DNA of 64,000 bases. It comes from Neolentinus lepideus HHB14362 ss-1 (taxonomy: Eukaryota > Basidiomycota > Agaricomycetes > Gloeophyllales > Gloeophyllaceae). Position numbers and translations under genes: made by a program. The notes beneath the pieces are model-generated. The model saw only the letters and a program-made list of their open reading frames with translations, did not search any database and was not told the origin of the DNA. The stretch is taken from the NCBI GenBank assembly GCA_001632425.1, contig KV425568.1, positions 343,083-407,082 on the forward strand, read 5' to 3'. Positions 53,609 to 64,000 of this stretch are shown here, piece after piece; position 1 is the first letter of the stretch; each line of letters starts with the position of its first letter.

Positions 53609-56333
53609 TTACTTAGCCTCCGCGACCTTCTTCTTGATCTCGTCGACGACGCCCGGCTCCGCAACGGTGCTGAGATCGCCGAGCTGGTCGCCCTCGCCCG
53701 CGACGATCTTGCGCATGATGCGGCGCATGATCTGCATTGCACATCGTTAGCTGGTAATTTTAACAGGTAGAGGGGGAGACTCACTTTGCCGGATCGCGTC
53801 TTGGGCAAGTCGTTCACGATGTAGATCTTCTTCGGCGCAGCGAAAGGCCCGATGACCTTGCGGACCTGCAGGGTTAACTCTTTGACAAGCGCGGCCTCGT
53901 CTTCATCATACGTGAATTCCCTATTCACGCAGTCAAAGTCAGATCACACGGTTTCGGAGGAACATGGCAAGTACTAACGGCTTCAGCGTGACGAAGGCGT
54001 GTACAGCCTGTCCGGTGAGGTCGTCCGCGGTACCGATAACTAGAGCACGTCAATTCGCATCAGATCACCAAACTCTAGCATGACAAACGGTTATAGCAGA
54101 GATAAGAATTTCACGTACCAGCCGTCTCTGCGACGCCCTTGTGCATGATAAGTGCCGACTCGATCTCCGCAGTGGATAGTCGGTGACCGGATACATTGAT
54201 AACATCTACCAATACTCATTCTTCAGAATCACTGCGCCCCACAAATCCAAGGAACAATATACTCACCGTCCACACGTCCCTTGATCCAGATGTATCCGTG
54301 CTCATCACGAGCCGCACCATCTCCAGTATAGAACACACCAGGATAGGGCTATATCACATGCACTGCCATCAGCCTCGATAAGGGATAGCCAGCGCGGGGT
54401 AACGAACCTTCATGTACGTCTCCAAGTACCTGCGGGATAAGCGAAGTGTGAGAAATCACGGAACGACAGTTTGGAGATAACATAAGGTTGGGTGGCGCAC
54501 CGTTTATGATCCTGGTAAACGGTTCTGGCAATTGAGGGCCAGGGCGTCTTGAGGACAAGCACGCCCTCGACGTTGTTGCCGATGAGTTCCTAGTAAAATG
54601 GGTGAATGAGGTTGTAGTTTATAAAGGGAAGATACGTACCTTGCCGGTAGTGGCATCCAAAATTGCTGGCTCAATACCAAAGAACGGCACAGTCGCTGAG
54701 CCCGGCTTGGTCTCGATAGCGCCCGGGAATGGCGTCACGACGATCGACCCCGTTTCGGTTTGCCTGGGATCCTTCGGGGTTCAACATTCCATCCATTCGA
54801 GTACCCAGTATCACGCACCAGAAGGTATCTACAATTGCGCACTGTCTCCCCCCAACATGGTCGTTATACCAGTGCCACGCCTCAGGGTTGATTGGCTCGC
54901 CGACACTACCCAGCACGCGCAAGCTGCTGAGATCGTGCTTCTGGACGTGATGCTCGCCGAGACGGCGGAGGAGACGAATTGCGGTAGGCGCGGAATAGAA
55001 CTGCGTGAGCTTATGCTTCTCGACGGTCTCCCAATAGCGCGACGGCGTCGGGTAGACGGGCGTGGACTCAAATACGGTCGTTGAAACGCCATTGCAAAGT
55101 GGGCCGTAGACGATGTAGCTAGGGATATATAAGGCTGGTGTTATTCAAGCATGAAAGATGTTCAGGCTCACGTGTGACCGGTAATCCAGCCAATGTCCGC
55201 CATACATGCGAAGCGGTCATCTGGATGCACGTCGAATACGTACTTGACTGTCAGAGCGGCGCAGAGGAGGTAGCCTCCGGTAGTATGAACGACGCCCTTG
55301 GGTTTGCCGGTCGAACCGGAGGTCTACGGGTATATTAAGCACGATGAGGATAGAAACATCGACTGCATAACTCACGTAGAGGATAAAGAGAGGGTCCTCA
55401 GAGGACATGATCTCCGGCGGGCAATAGTTTGGCACCTTCGCCGTCTCCTCATGCCACCACTTGTCCCTCCCCTCAGTCCAGGGCACCGTGTTGCCCGTCC
55501 TCTTCAACACCAAAACATGCTCAACATCAGGGCACTCCTTCAGCGCCGCATCTACGATCGCCTTGGTCGCGATCGTCTTTCCGCCTCGCTTCCCTTCATC
55601 AGTAGTGATCAGCACACGTGACTTGCAATCCTGCACACGATCACGTAGGGACTCCGCCGAGAAGCCCGCAAAGACGACCGAGTGAATCGCACCGATACGC
55701 GCGCAGGCAAGGAACGCCGCGACGGACTGCCATGTCATGGGGAGGTAGATGGACACGGTGTCCCCTTTCTTGACGCCGAGTGTCTTGAGCACATTCGCGA
55801 TGGTGCACACTTCTCGCAGTAGCTCGGCATAGGTGATGTTGCAGCCCTCATCGGGCTCGTCTGCCTCGTATATGATTGCGGTCTAGAACAGACATGGGTT
55901 GTCGGACATTCGGATGGGTTGTGGGGCGAGGTAAGACTCACCTTGTCGGGGTGCTTGAATGCCCAGCGATCGACGCAGTTGTAGGAAGCATTCAGGCCAC
56001 CCTCAGGGAACCAAACGATGTCACCTGTTTCGAATCCGCCGGCTCTGACGGTGTGGAACGGTCGATCCCAGTGGAGGGTGTCCCGAGCTATCTACGTAGT
56101 TGATTAAGTATCAAATTTTTGGGCAACTTGCCGTCGCGGCTGCACACCTTTGCCCACCACCTGTCTGACTCATGGCCGACTGTCTCCTGATGCGCCTTCT
56201 TGTAAGCATGAATATGCGGGCCGACGTGGGGGGTCTTGGGTCCGTCCTTGACACGAGGAGCAATGGGATGAAAGGGGACGCTGGGGACGTCGATGTCGGC
56301 GGTGCCGTTCATGGGCGCTGGGCTGCCGGGCAT
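53609..56333 (-). CDS. ACS1: Acetyl-CoA synthetase
   Basis: Activates acetate with ATP and CoA to acetyl-CoA, in cytosol and nucleus. From 56333 the protein reads [20 protein letters not shown] and continues [20 protein letters not shown]. Conserved ACS blocks follow: [60 protein letters not shown], the P-loop-like [59 protein letters not shown] and DTFWQTETGS. Near the end are [40 protein letters not shown] and the regulatory lysine motif [20 protein letters not shown] is at 53609-53611. About eleven introns; length near 670 residues is normal. Production for two-carbon growth makes it a plausible target of an ERT1-type factor, but no site was identified. Confidence 0.95.
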
Positions 56334-58213
56334 GGTAGGCGTTGCTACGGACGAGAAGGAGGGGACGTTGGGAGAAGTATCATTGTGGATTAGGCTGCTT
56401 TAGTAGTAGGCGCTATTCCGTAGTGTCACGCGGCCCCGCGAATGACAGGGCCTTGATGCGGGGTAATCCTCATCGAATGTTGCCTTTTCGCGTATTTTCA
56501 TTCGTTCGACGATTACGGCCATTATGGAACATCTTTCAACAGAATCTGGCCGGGCAATTTGGTATCGCCAGCGGCCGAACAACGGGAAACAACTCGGACT
56601 TCCGAAAATTATTCTTCCATACCCAACAAACGTAGTGTAACATGCTGTTTAATGACAGTGACGGAGGAAGTGCGGGATACTCTACGAAGCCGCTCCGAGA
56701 TAGAGCGAGTCGGCACACATATTACAATATGGCCTAGTGTACAACAAACATCAATCAAACCGAGTGGCGTCGTCAACATCGGAGGATTGAATTGAAGTCG
56801 AAATGTTTCTGATGGTATTCTTAGGAGACCGATGCAATAGGTGCAAGTCCAAATCCATCTGGGATCCGCTCTGGCCATTGCACTGGCTCATGGTAGTGTG
56901 ACCGAGGCTAGTACCTCGAATGACCCAAGCTAGGGAGGTCAACTGTATTCATGAGAAGCAGCAGATGATACGCGAAATCTGGAAAAGAGGAAGCACGAGA
57001 ACCCTGTTGGTCACACTTCGGTCAAACGTAGGAGACCAATAAGACACCGAGAATAGTGTCCGCTACCTCCGATCCAAGGTTTGGGTCAAAGTAGTCGCGA
57101 TCCGGCATATACGACACTAGCCATAGGGAGCAGCCAGTCGCGAGCGTGATTTCGAAGGGGTTCATGTGGGGTCAGAGCGGTCCCCGTCTTTCCCCACCGG
57201 AGCTCCCTGGGTCGTCTGGATAAAAGCAAGAGCGAGTCGGCACGCAGAAGAACAGTGAATACTAGGACGATTTACGGAAGAGGCGGTGCCTGCAGGAGAC
57301 GATACCTGCAGTGGGCAGAGAGCGGTCATGTGTCCCGCAGTATATTCCTCGTCGGACAGGAGCTGGTCCGCCTATTCGAACACCACGCGATCACGCGCAC
57401 GGACGAGCCTATCAGGACACAAAAGGGGTCCGCTGCGATCGATCCGTCGAAACCAGTGGACTGGCTGATATCTCTTGTCTCAGAATTAGCCTGACGCACC
57501 GTACGATCGTTCCTAGTAGGATCCTTGGCCGTTCATAGCGTTGCAGTTCGGATAGATTTACGTGGGTCCACAAAGGGTGGGTCGGCGTCAATTAATATTA
57601 GGGCACGATTGTGGCGTGGAATGTTTAATATTTTTTGGTTGTGCTTGGTCGCTTGCGCCATGACGCCACATCGGAAGTCCGCCCCGTTACAGGCTTGTCA
57701 CAGGTGTCTGCCACAAATTTTGCCGCTACTAATTCCCTCTCACAATGCTCCGAACCGCCGTCTCCAAGCTTTTGTATGACATCTCATCTATTGAACGCCG
57801 AAGCAGCTTCCCTGGAAGGTTCTGACGCAGATCTTACGGCTTTATACATGCAGTCACCCTTGTAGGAAGGAATATAACAGAGGAAGATGCAAGGCGCTTG
57901 GTGATTGCCCATGTGAAATCTAAGCCCGACATCGCCTTTACAAAGAAGACAAACCTAAAGATGCCGTCGACGGAGCGGGATAACGTGACGGTTCCACTTC
58001 GTTGCAACTTAAGAACAGTAGAACACAGGCGGGTGATGATTGTAACTTCAAGACGCCGAAGACTTCTAGCTAGACCTGTCTCTGCCGTTGTTCCTTCAGG
58101 ACACGGCGTCATAGGATTGCCATGTTAAGCAGTTCGATCACTTTGTACTTCGCGCCGCATTCGATAGAACACACCTAATAGTCGCGGCTTATCAACGTCA
58201 CCTCCAGAGGCAG
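56334..58213. other. Intergenic region upstream of acetyl-CoA synthetase
   Basis: About 1.9 kb with the ACS promoter (minus strand) and no convincing gene. The plus strand near 57745 starts MLRTAVSKLL, reminiscent of a small mitochondrial protein, but no downstream exon chain gives a known family. The minus-strand 92-codon frame at 57834-58112 is not protein-like. Confidence 0.4.
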
Positions 58214-60639
58214 TTACACACCCTTCTCTTCCAGACCCACAATCCGTGTTTGGAGGACCACAATCATCTTGTTCTCTATCTCTCCAGTTGCACGAAACGC
58301 GAATGCGCGCATCAACGTACTAGTTGTGAGACTCTGACAGAGAAGTCGTTTAATGACATGCTAACATGCCGCAAGGCAAGGCAGTCTCACCTTGAGTTCC
58401 AAAAAAACTATTAATGTACCGAAGGTCACCACGTGTCTTCGCGCTGAGACTGCACCACCCACCCAACTTATAACCCATACACAAACGAGGACCCATACTG
58501 AACGAGAGTATATTTGACCAGCCATTTGGCTCAAGCCAGCGTTCGGGTCGAAAAGCAGACCCGTCATCCCAGACATTCGATAGCTGATTGACCGACATAG
58601 AAGGAATATAGACGTGCTAGCGTCACAAACAAAGTGAATTGCGCTTCCGTAGAAAGAGAACTGAAACCCAAACGTGCCCGGCGTCGACACGTATCCCTCG
58701 CAGTACTTGGCCCGACGGTGTTGTGATGGGCTCGTTGAGGGGTATTACATCCGCATGTACAGCCGCTCGACCATCATTGGCCATCGCTGGGTATAGCCGA
58801 AGGCTTTCATGTACATGATCAAGCACGCTTGCGAAGTGTGGTCGGGCAATCAACTCATCCCTCTTTAACGACAGCATCCAGGTATGGTAACGCCGAGGTT
58901 TCCATGAAGTCCTCATGTCGGCTCGCGTCTCAGACTGCTTATTTCGTCACGCAGCTTCTGCTGCACAGAGAGATTCCTACCTAGTTCGTATAAGATCATG
59001 TTCATAGTCATGGCTGACGTCTCAAATCGTGCGAAACTGAAGTACAAGATGAGTCAACGCATGTCTTCCCATGCTAAGACAATATCATAGACTCACAAGA
59101 TTAAGATAACCTGTAGCCGCCATTCAATCATCTAACGTCGTGATTTCAGAATCGTGCTGCTCACATTATCCACGACTTCGTCGACGGTCATCTTTCCCTC
59201 CCCAGCCGCAGTCAATGCTACAGAGGCACTTAGTATTAAAGATAAAAATGTTCTTACTCAAGATATCAAGCATATTTCGTCTTGGCTATTCCGAATGTGT
59301 GCCGTTGCTCTTGTCCTTTGCTGTAACGACGTTCATAGCCAGCTTAGTAACAGTGGCTTTAACGTACCCCTGTGACTTCATGAAGTTGAAAGGCAGGGAC
59401 AGAAGAGCAGGAAACGCCCTTATTATCACTTCAGCTTGCGATTAATATTATGTCAGGTGAAAGTGCTGGAAGAAGTCCCAGCACAGACATAGAATGCGGG
59501 CGTGGACATTGCATTTCTCCCCAATTTCGCGCATTCGCTCAGTAACTCCTGTGCTTCCTCGCTTTCCCCAGCGCGGAAGTCATATCCAAATCCCTGCCAT
59601 ATGTCTTAGCTGTGCCAGGCGTTTGGCGGACCATCTGAGTGGAGTACGTACCAGCCGACCAATCGTGTCCAGTCTTCGGACAGAAGTTAGCTCAACAATA
59701 CATCGATAGCGATGCACTCACGTTGCAGAGGCAGTCCAGTGAGTAATATCAACAACTGCATGATTGTCTTGCGCTTCCAGATGTGCTGATAGACGGCGCT
59801 CGAGCTTATCGTTGTTGTTAGCATATGCTTATACGATACGGGAGCAACTGATAGCCTACACTATCGGATGATTCGAACACATCTTGTGCCATAGATTTCA
59901 CTGTTGCAGTACTACGTCGCTGTCACTATACGGGCCAGCGACACTGAGCTCAATGATAGCAAACCTAAAAGCCGGCTCCAGAAGCTTTCTAAATCGCTTG
60001 TGTAGCGATCCTTCCGACCAGGTGATTCCGCGGCCAGAGATGCGCTCAATAACTTTACGATAAAACGGAGCGCGGGATAGTATTGTGGCATCAGTATAAA
60101 TCACTCCGCCGAAGAGAGAGAGTATGACTGACTATAGCTGTCCATATGGGAGTTGAAGACGTGGTAGATGGCTACCCGATCGGCTAGTACGATCTACAAT
60201 TCATAATGATTAAGCACTCAAAACGGAGAGTTTTGACTGTGACGTACTATATCAGGATGCTATCAATTAAGAGACTTTGTTCAGTATCTTGACAATAATT
60301 GCCAAGAGAGCATATGCGTACGAAAAGAGCACCCTTGATTCTGTATACAGGGCCGTGATTTTTGAACCATTCAGAGAATTTGGCGCTTGCAGGACTCTCG
60401 AAAATGATCCGTTCATGGCCCCAGAAATATTCTGCTCCTGGCTAGATACGAGGAGTATCATCAGAAGGAGAATTATTGGCAGTGAAGTTACTCACCGGGC
60501 ATGGCAGATTGTTCACGTCTGAATACCTCCTAATGATACGCAGTAATAGTATCAGTGCGATAGCGGTCGTCACTAGTAGGTAGATCGTGAATGAGTTGTC
60601 GTGAGCGAGTGAAATTGTATCCCATAGCATAGCAGACAT
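58214..60639 (-). pseudogene. Cytochrome P450, probably inactivated
   Basis: A microsomal P450 by structure. The start at 60639 has an N-terminal anchor (TIYLLVTTAIALILLLRIIR) then NNLPCP. Exons continue AEYFWGHERIIFE, FSEWFKNHGPVYRIKGALF, ADRVAIYHVFNSHMDSYS, FYRKVIERISGRGITWSEG and KRFRKLLEPAF. Then come LPYLDAVVKEGLRLYP (ExxR), SVNQLSNVWDDGSAFRPERW and the heme motif FSMGPRLCMGYKL with its cysteine. The C-terminus is TLMRAFAFRATGEIENKMIV, TAA at 58214. Two lesions appear: an in-frame TAG at 59286-59288 between THSE and PRRNMLDIL, and an ATGAGT where the donor after VVKEG should be GTGAGT (58858). The block between FRPERWLEP and GWSNILSF also looks about 10 residues short. It may instead be functional with unusual splicing. 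Confidence 0.6.
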
Positions 60640-60989
60640 GGGTGAAGGGTGGGTAAAGGGTGCATGACTCTGCAGTGCAAGGTCGTGCGTGTAAATATCG
60701 GCGCAGTACCCAAAGTCAAATGATTTTGAAAGAGAAGCCTTTGCCAGAGGAAGAAACTCGTGGCTTGTACCTAGTTTTATCGGGGTAACACCACAGCCGA
60801 GATGTATTTTGGTGACAGTAACATCCAGGCGAACGCAAAGTGGAGTCGACTGGTATTACTAGGTTTAGAAGAATAGAAGCTCCATTTTCTGTGGCTATAG
60901 CATTCCGGAGAACAGAATCACCCGGATTTCGAGCGTGTCAGGATTGCCCTATGAGACTAGGTCGTTAAGAAGCCGAATAGTTCCACCAT
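60640..60989. other. Upstream region of the P450
   Basis: About 350 bases between the P450 start (-) and the orphan terminal exon (-). No feature was supported. Confidence 0.35.
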
Positions 60990-61195
60990 TCACTGATCCT
61001 CGGTTGTAGACTTCTTATGCTTGTTCCGAGTTAATTGTGAGGCAGCGGACCCGGTTTGGACTTGGTTGCGCTTCTCGTCCATTGAGAGATCTTTAACACT
61101 TTCAGCCTGTACAGCGCCCACGACTTCGACTTCGTCATTCGCGACGTTTTCATGATGGGACCAGCCAACGACAGCCTTATAAGCGCACTACATTA
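60990..61195 (-). pseudogene. Orphan 3'-terminal exon of an unknown protein
   Basis: After an acceptor-like TTAATGTAG, the minus strand reads CAYKAVVGWSHHENVANDEV, EVVGAVQAESVKDLSMDEKR and a charged tail ending KHKKSTTEDQ before TGA at 60990-60992. The composition is typical of the cytoplasmic tail of a fungal membrane protein. Just upstream (61259-61471) a hydrophobic frame, SHIVWIALVHSGSGLAFGFA, could be a transmembrane helix of a transporter. The rest of the gene would overlap the amidase, so this is probably a truncated remnant. The family is not named. Confidence 0.35.
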
Positions 61196-61624
61196 AATTA
61201 ATTAGAGCTTCATAGACTTGGGACAGAATCAAACGGTTAGTTGGATGGAAAGCGAGATCTAGGACAAGACGTCTTGATCAAGACGCGTCAGTAAGTTAAG
61301 GGGTCGGAAAAAGCCGAGTGCGTTCGTTCTGATTTCTGCAGGATGTCTGAACCAAAAGATCATGTGTCGTCTTGGCAAAACAAATACTGCAAATCCGAAT
61401 GCTAGTCCAGAACCTGAATGCACTAGTGCGATCCATACTATATGGCTCTCTGAACGGGCATACCAAACCAAAGGCCGACGTCTATTGTACCCGTGCTAAT
61501 CCACGATGGTACCTATTTCGAGTCACAACCACGTTGCTCTGAATAGTTTATCTTATCTGCACGAATGCTACATACTCTCGCGGTCGGAGGGCAAGATGCA
61601 CAGAACTCTCTCCACTAAGAAGAC
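61196..61624. other. Amidase upstream region with a hydrophobic gene remnant
   Basis: Contains the hydrophobic minus-strand frame described with the orphan terminal exon and the presumed amidase promoter. Nothing else was supported. Confidence 0.35.
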
Positions 61625-63681
61625 ATGGCTGCGCAAGTTCAAACAGACGCGTATCCTGATTTATATGAAGCAGGCATCCTAGAATTGCAAGATGGTCTAA
61701 CGAAGGGTCTATTTACCTCCGTAGATCTCGTGAAGGCGAGCACTCAATAATTGGTGACACGGTATCTCTGGGCTCATTCGTATCAGGCATACCTGGCCAG
61801 GATCGACGAGATCAACTTGAAGGGGCCCGCTTTGAGAGCGGTGATCGAGACTAACCCAAACGCCCTGTCTCAAGCGGCAGACTTAGATAATGAAAGGGCA
61901 GAGAAAGGCTCTCGTGGCTCGCTTCACGGAATACCAATCTTAGTGAAGGATAACATAGCTACCTTGCATAGTGAGGGTAAGAAACGATACATTCATGTAA
62001 AGACGAAATCTAATCATCGCACGTGAACATTAGGCATGAACACCACCGCTGGTTTGTCTAGTTCGCTTTGAAATATACTTCCAATCACGAACTAATTTCG
62101 GCCTTTGGGTAGGATCTTACGCGCTCCTCGGATCAGTCGTCCCTCGGGACGCCCCTGCTGCGGCCAAGCTGCGCGCCGCCGGAGCCATCCTCCTTGGTAA
62201 AACCAACATGTCTGAATGGGCGAACTTCCGTGGGCAAGTCCCCTCCGGATTCAGTGGCCGAGGCGGCCAATGCACCTGCCCGTACTATCCACTCGTCGAC
62301 CCGTCTGGCTCAAGCTCGGGTAGTGGGATTGCTGCAGCTATAGGCCTTGCAGCAGGGACTCTCGGGACGGAAACTAACGGTAGTATCACGAGTCCTAGCA
62401 GTCGAAATAACATAGTGGGTGTCAAGCCCACCGTCGGATTGACATCAAGGGCCGGAGGTGCGTCGTCATATGGCAAGCTGTGGTTATGCGTTAGATTCAT
62501 GACATACCATTATTCGTAGTAATCCCAATCTCCTCTCATCAAGACTCCGTTGGTCCCATGACGCGTACTGTCACTGACGCCGCGATACTGCTCACTACTA
62601 TCGCTGGCCCAGACGACCTCGACGATTACACCCTCGCACAGCCGTCGCCCGTCCCAGATTACACGAAAGCTCTGAACACGGATGCTCTGAAGGGTGTACG
62701 CCTTGGTGTGCCCCGCTCTTTCGCTACCAGGGCGACGGAAAACGCCGAGGCACAAGGAAACATAGTGAAGGCATTCGACCAAGCATTGGAGGTGTTCAAA
62801 CAGCTGGGGGCGGAGGTCATTGATCCTGCCGAGTTTCTTAACGCTGAGTTGTTGAGGGCAAATAAGTACGAACGACATGTACTGAGTGTAGATCTCAAAG
62901 TAAGACTCGTCCTTTTCTCCGTGTGCGACTTAGATTGCCATGGCTCATGCATGTCAGTTAGATGGATGTCAATAAATATATCGATGGATTGATTGAAGTC
63001 CCCACAGGGGTGAAGAACCTGGCCGACCTGATCAGATTCAATGAGGAGCACGCAGATCAGGAACTCCCCGGTCCATATTGGACTGACCAGTCTCAGTGCG
63101 TTTGCAACAGCCATCTACTGAATCCATTACTAAACTCCGGAGACAGATTTATCAAATCACAATCCTTGGAAGCAGATGAATATTTCGAGAAGGCTGTGGC
63201 TGCGGACTACGAGATGAGTCGCACGAATGGAATCGATGCAACCTTGCACAAGTACAATTTGGATGCGATCATCTTGCCGACCAATGGTACGTTCCGGCGC
63301 CGCGTTGCCCTGCATGCATGCACCAAGAAGTTTTGGTACACAGGCTTTGCTTCCACACCGCCAGCAATAGCTGGGTACCCACTCATCTCGAGTGCGTTGC
63401 ATCCATTCCTATTTTGCCCTGAATCTGACTATTTATGCGATGTAGTTCCTCTCGGCTTCCAACCAAGCGACCTTGCGCCGGCCCCCGCAGAGCCCGTCCG
63501 TAAGTACGCACCCGGTGTGCCCTTCGGGATCTCCTTCATGGGCACTGCCTGGAGCGAGTTCAAATTGATTGGATATGCTTATGCCTTCGAACAGGCAACG
63601 AAGGCGCGGTTGATGAGGAAGGCCTACGAGGAGGCTGTTCCGAAGACACAATTGTTGGATGTCATAGGTAATCATGTCTGA
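61625..63681 (+). CDS. Amidase of the amidase-signature family
   Basis: Hydrolyses amide bonds through a Ser-cisSer-Lys triad. The start at 61625 gives MAAQVQTDAYPDLYEAGILE. Intron 1 appears to begin with GC (AAG|GCGAGC), after which AYLARIDEINLKG and IPILVKDNIAT follow; the lysine of LVKDN is the catalytic lysine. Further blocks are AAAKLRAAGAILLGKTNMSE, DPSGSSSGSGIAAAIGLAAG (cis-serine), GTETNGSITSPS (nucleophile serine), GVKPTVGLTSRAG and PISSHQDSVGPMTRTVTDAA. C-terminal exons give EKAVAADYEMSRTNGIDATL, LDAIILPTNG, ASTPPAIAGYPLIS and GVPFGISFMGTAWSEFKLIG, ending TQLLDVIGNHV. About seven introns, all joining in phase. No signal peptide is visible, so it is probably intracellular. The substrate is unknown. 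It is transcribed divergently from the P450. Confidence 0.9.
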
Positions 63682-64000
63682 GATGCTGGGGATCGTTTTT
63701 ATTCTGTGGGAGCAATAGTGGATCTCAGCAATTACTTCGCGAATCCTATATTCTAGGAGAATACATAGTACATTGTTATGGTACCACCCTAATACCCAAT
63801 ATCCCTGACACTTCATTGGTGCTCAACATCCCAATCGTTATGCAGAGAAGAAATTCCATTTCTCCCACGTCCTCCACTTGAGCTTCCTCCTAGCGATCGT
63901 CTTATTGCATCCTGGATGTTGTCTGAAAGGGATACACGACTTCACGACTCTGATGACTAATTTCCTTTTTACGCTTTAATGACCTTATTCCCCAATCTGG
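63682..64000. other. 3' flank of the amidase to the window edge
   Basis: No coding signal was seen. The minus-strand open frame at 63433-63816 overlaps the amidase exon and is its shadow. Confidence 0.4.

Overview
The window is nuclear DNA of a filamentous basidiomycete, most likely an Agaricomycete. Nearly every recognisable gene is cut by many introns of about 45-95 nt with GT..AG ends. The protein families are those of mushroom-forming fungi, and there are no tRNA, rRNA, CRISPR or intact transposon genes. Genes are carried by both strands, with AT-richer or decayed DNA between the clusters.

Layout: (1) 1-1651, 3' part of PEX3. (2) 3.2-11.0 kb, two paralogous secreted nucleoside hydrolases, with a Gfo/Idh-type oxidoreductase and an orphan gene between them. 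(3) 11.4-13.9 kb (-), a GH1 beta-glucosidase that appears to carry a C-terminal membrane anchor. (4) 14-18 kb, a gene-poor region with at least one decayed coding stretch. (5) 18.0-26.8 kb, an orphan gene, SPT5, a 68-residue membrane protein, a five-exon MIC10 gene that simple ORF calling misses, and the helicase PIF1. (6) 28.8-37.7 kb, a coiled-coil/proline-rich protein, phosphoinositide phospholipase C, an ERT1-type zinc-cluster regulator and an orphan. (7) 38.9-43.1 kb, a kinase with an N-terminal helical bundle like MLKL, and a Cyp40 peptidyl-prolyl isomerase. (8) 43.6-50.3 kb (-), an OCRL-like inositol 5-phosphatase with an ASH-RhoGAP tail, then an F-box/LRR protein. (9) 50.3-53.6 kb, gene-poor, with one protein-like fragment. 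(10) 53.6-56.3 kb, acetyl-CoA synthetase. (11) 58.2-63.7 kb, a cytochrome P450 that looks like a pseudogene, an orphan terminal exon and an amidase.

Functional themes: PEX3, acetyl-CoA synthetase and the ERT1-like regulator all belong to two-carbon/gluconeogenic metabolism, although they are unlinked neighbours rather than a cluster. PLC and the 5-phosphatase act on the same phosphoinositide pool. MIC10 and the 68-residue protein are probably mitochondrial. The nucleoside hydrolases, beta-glucosidase and amidase suit a saprotroph or plant-litter lifestyle. All exon boundaries were read by eye from splice consensus and frame continuity; none was tested by alignment.
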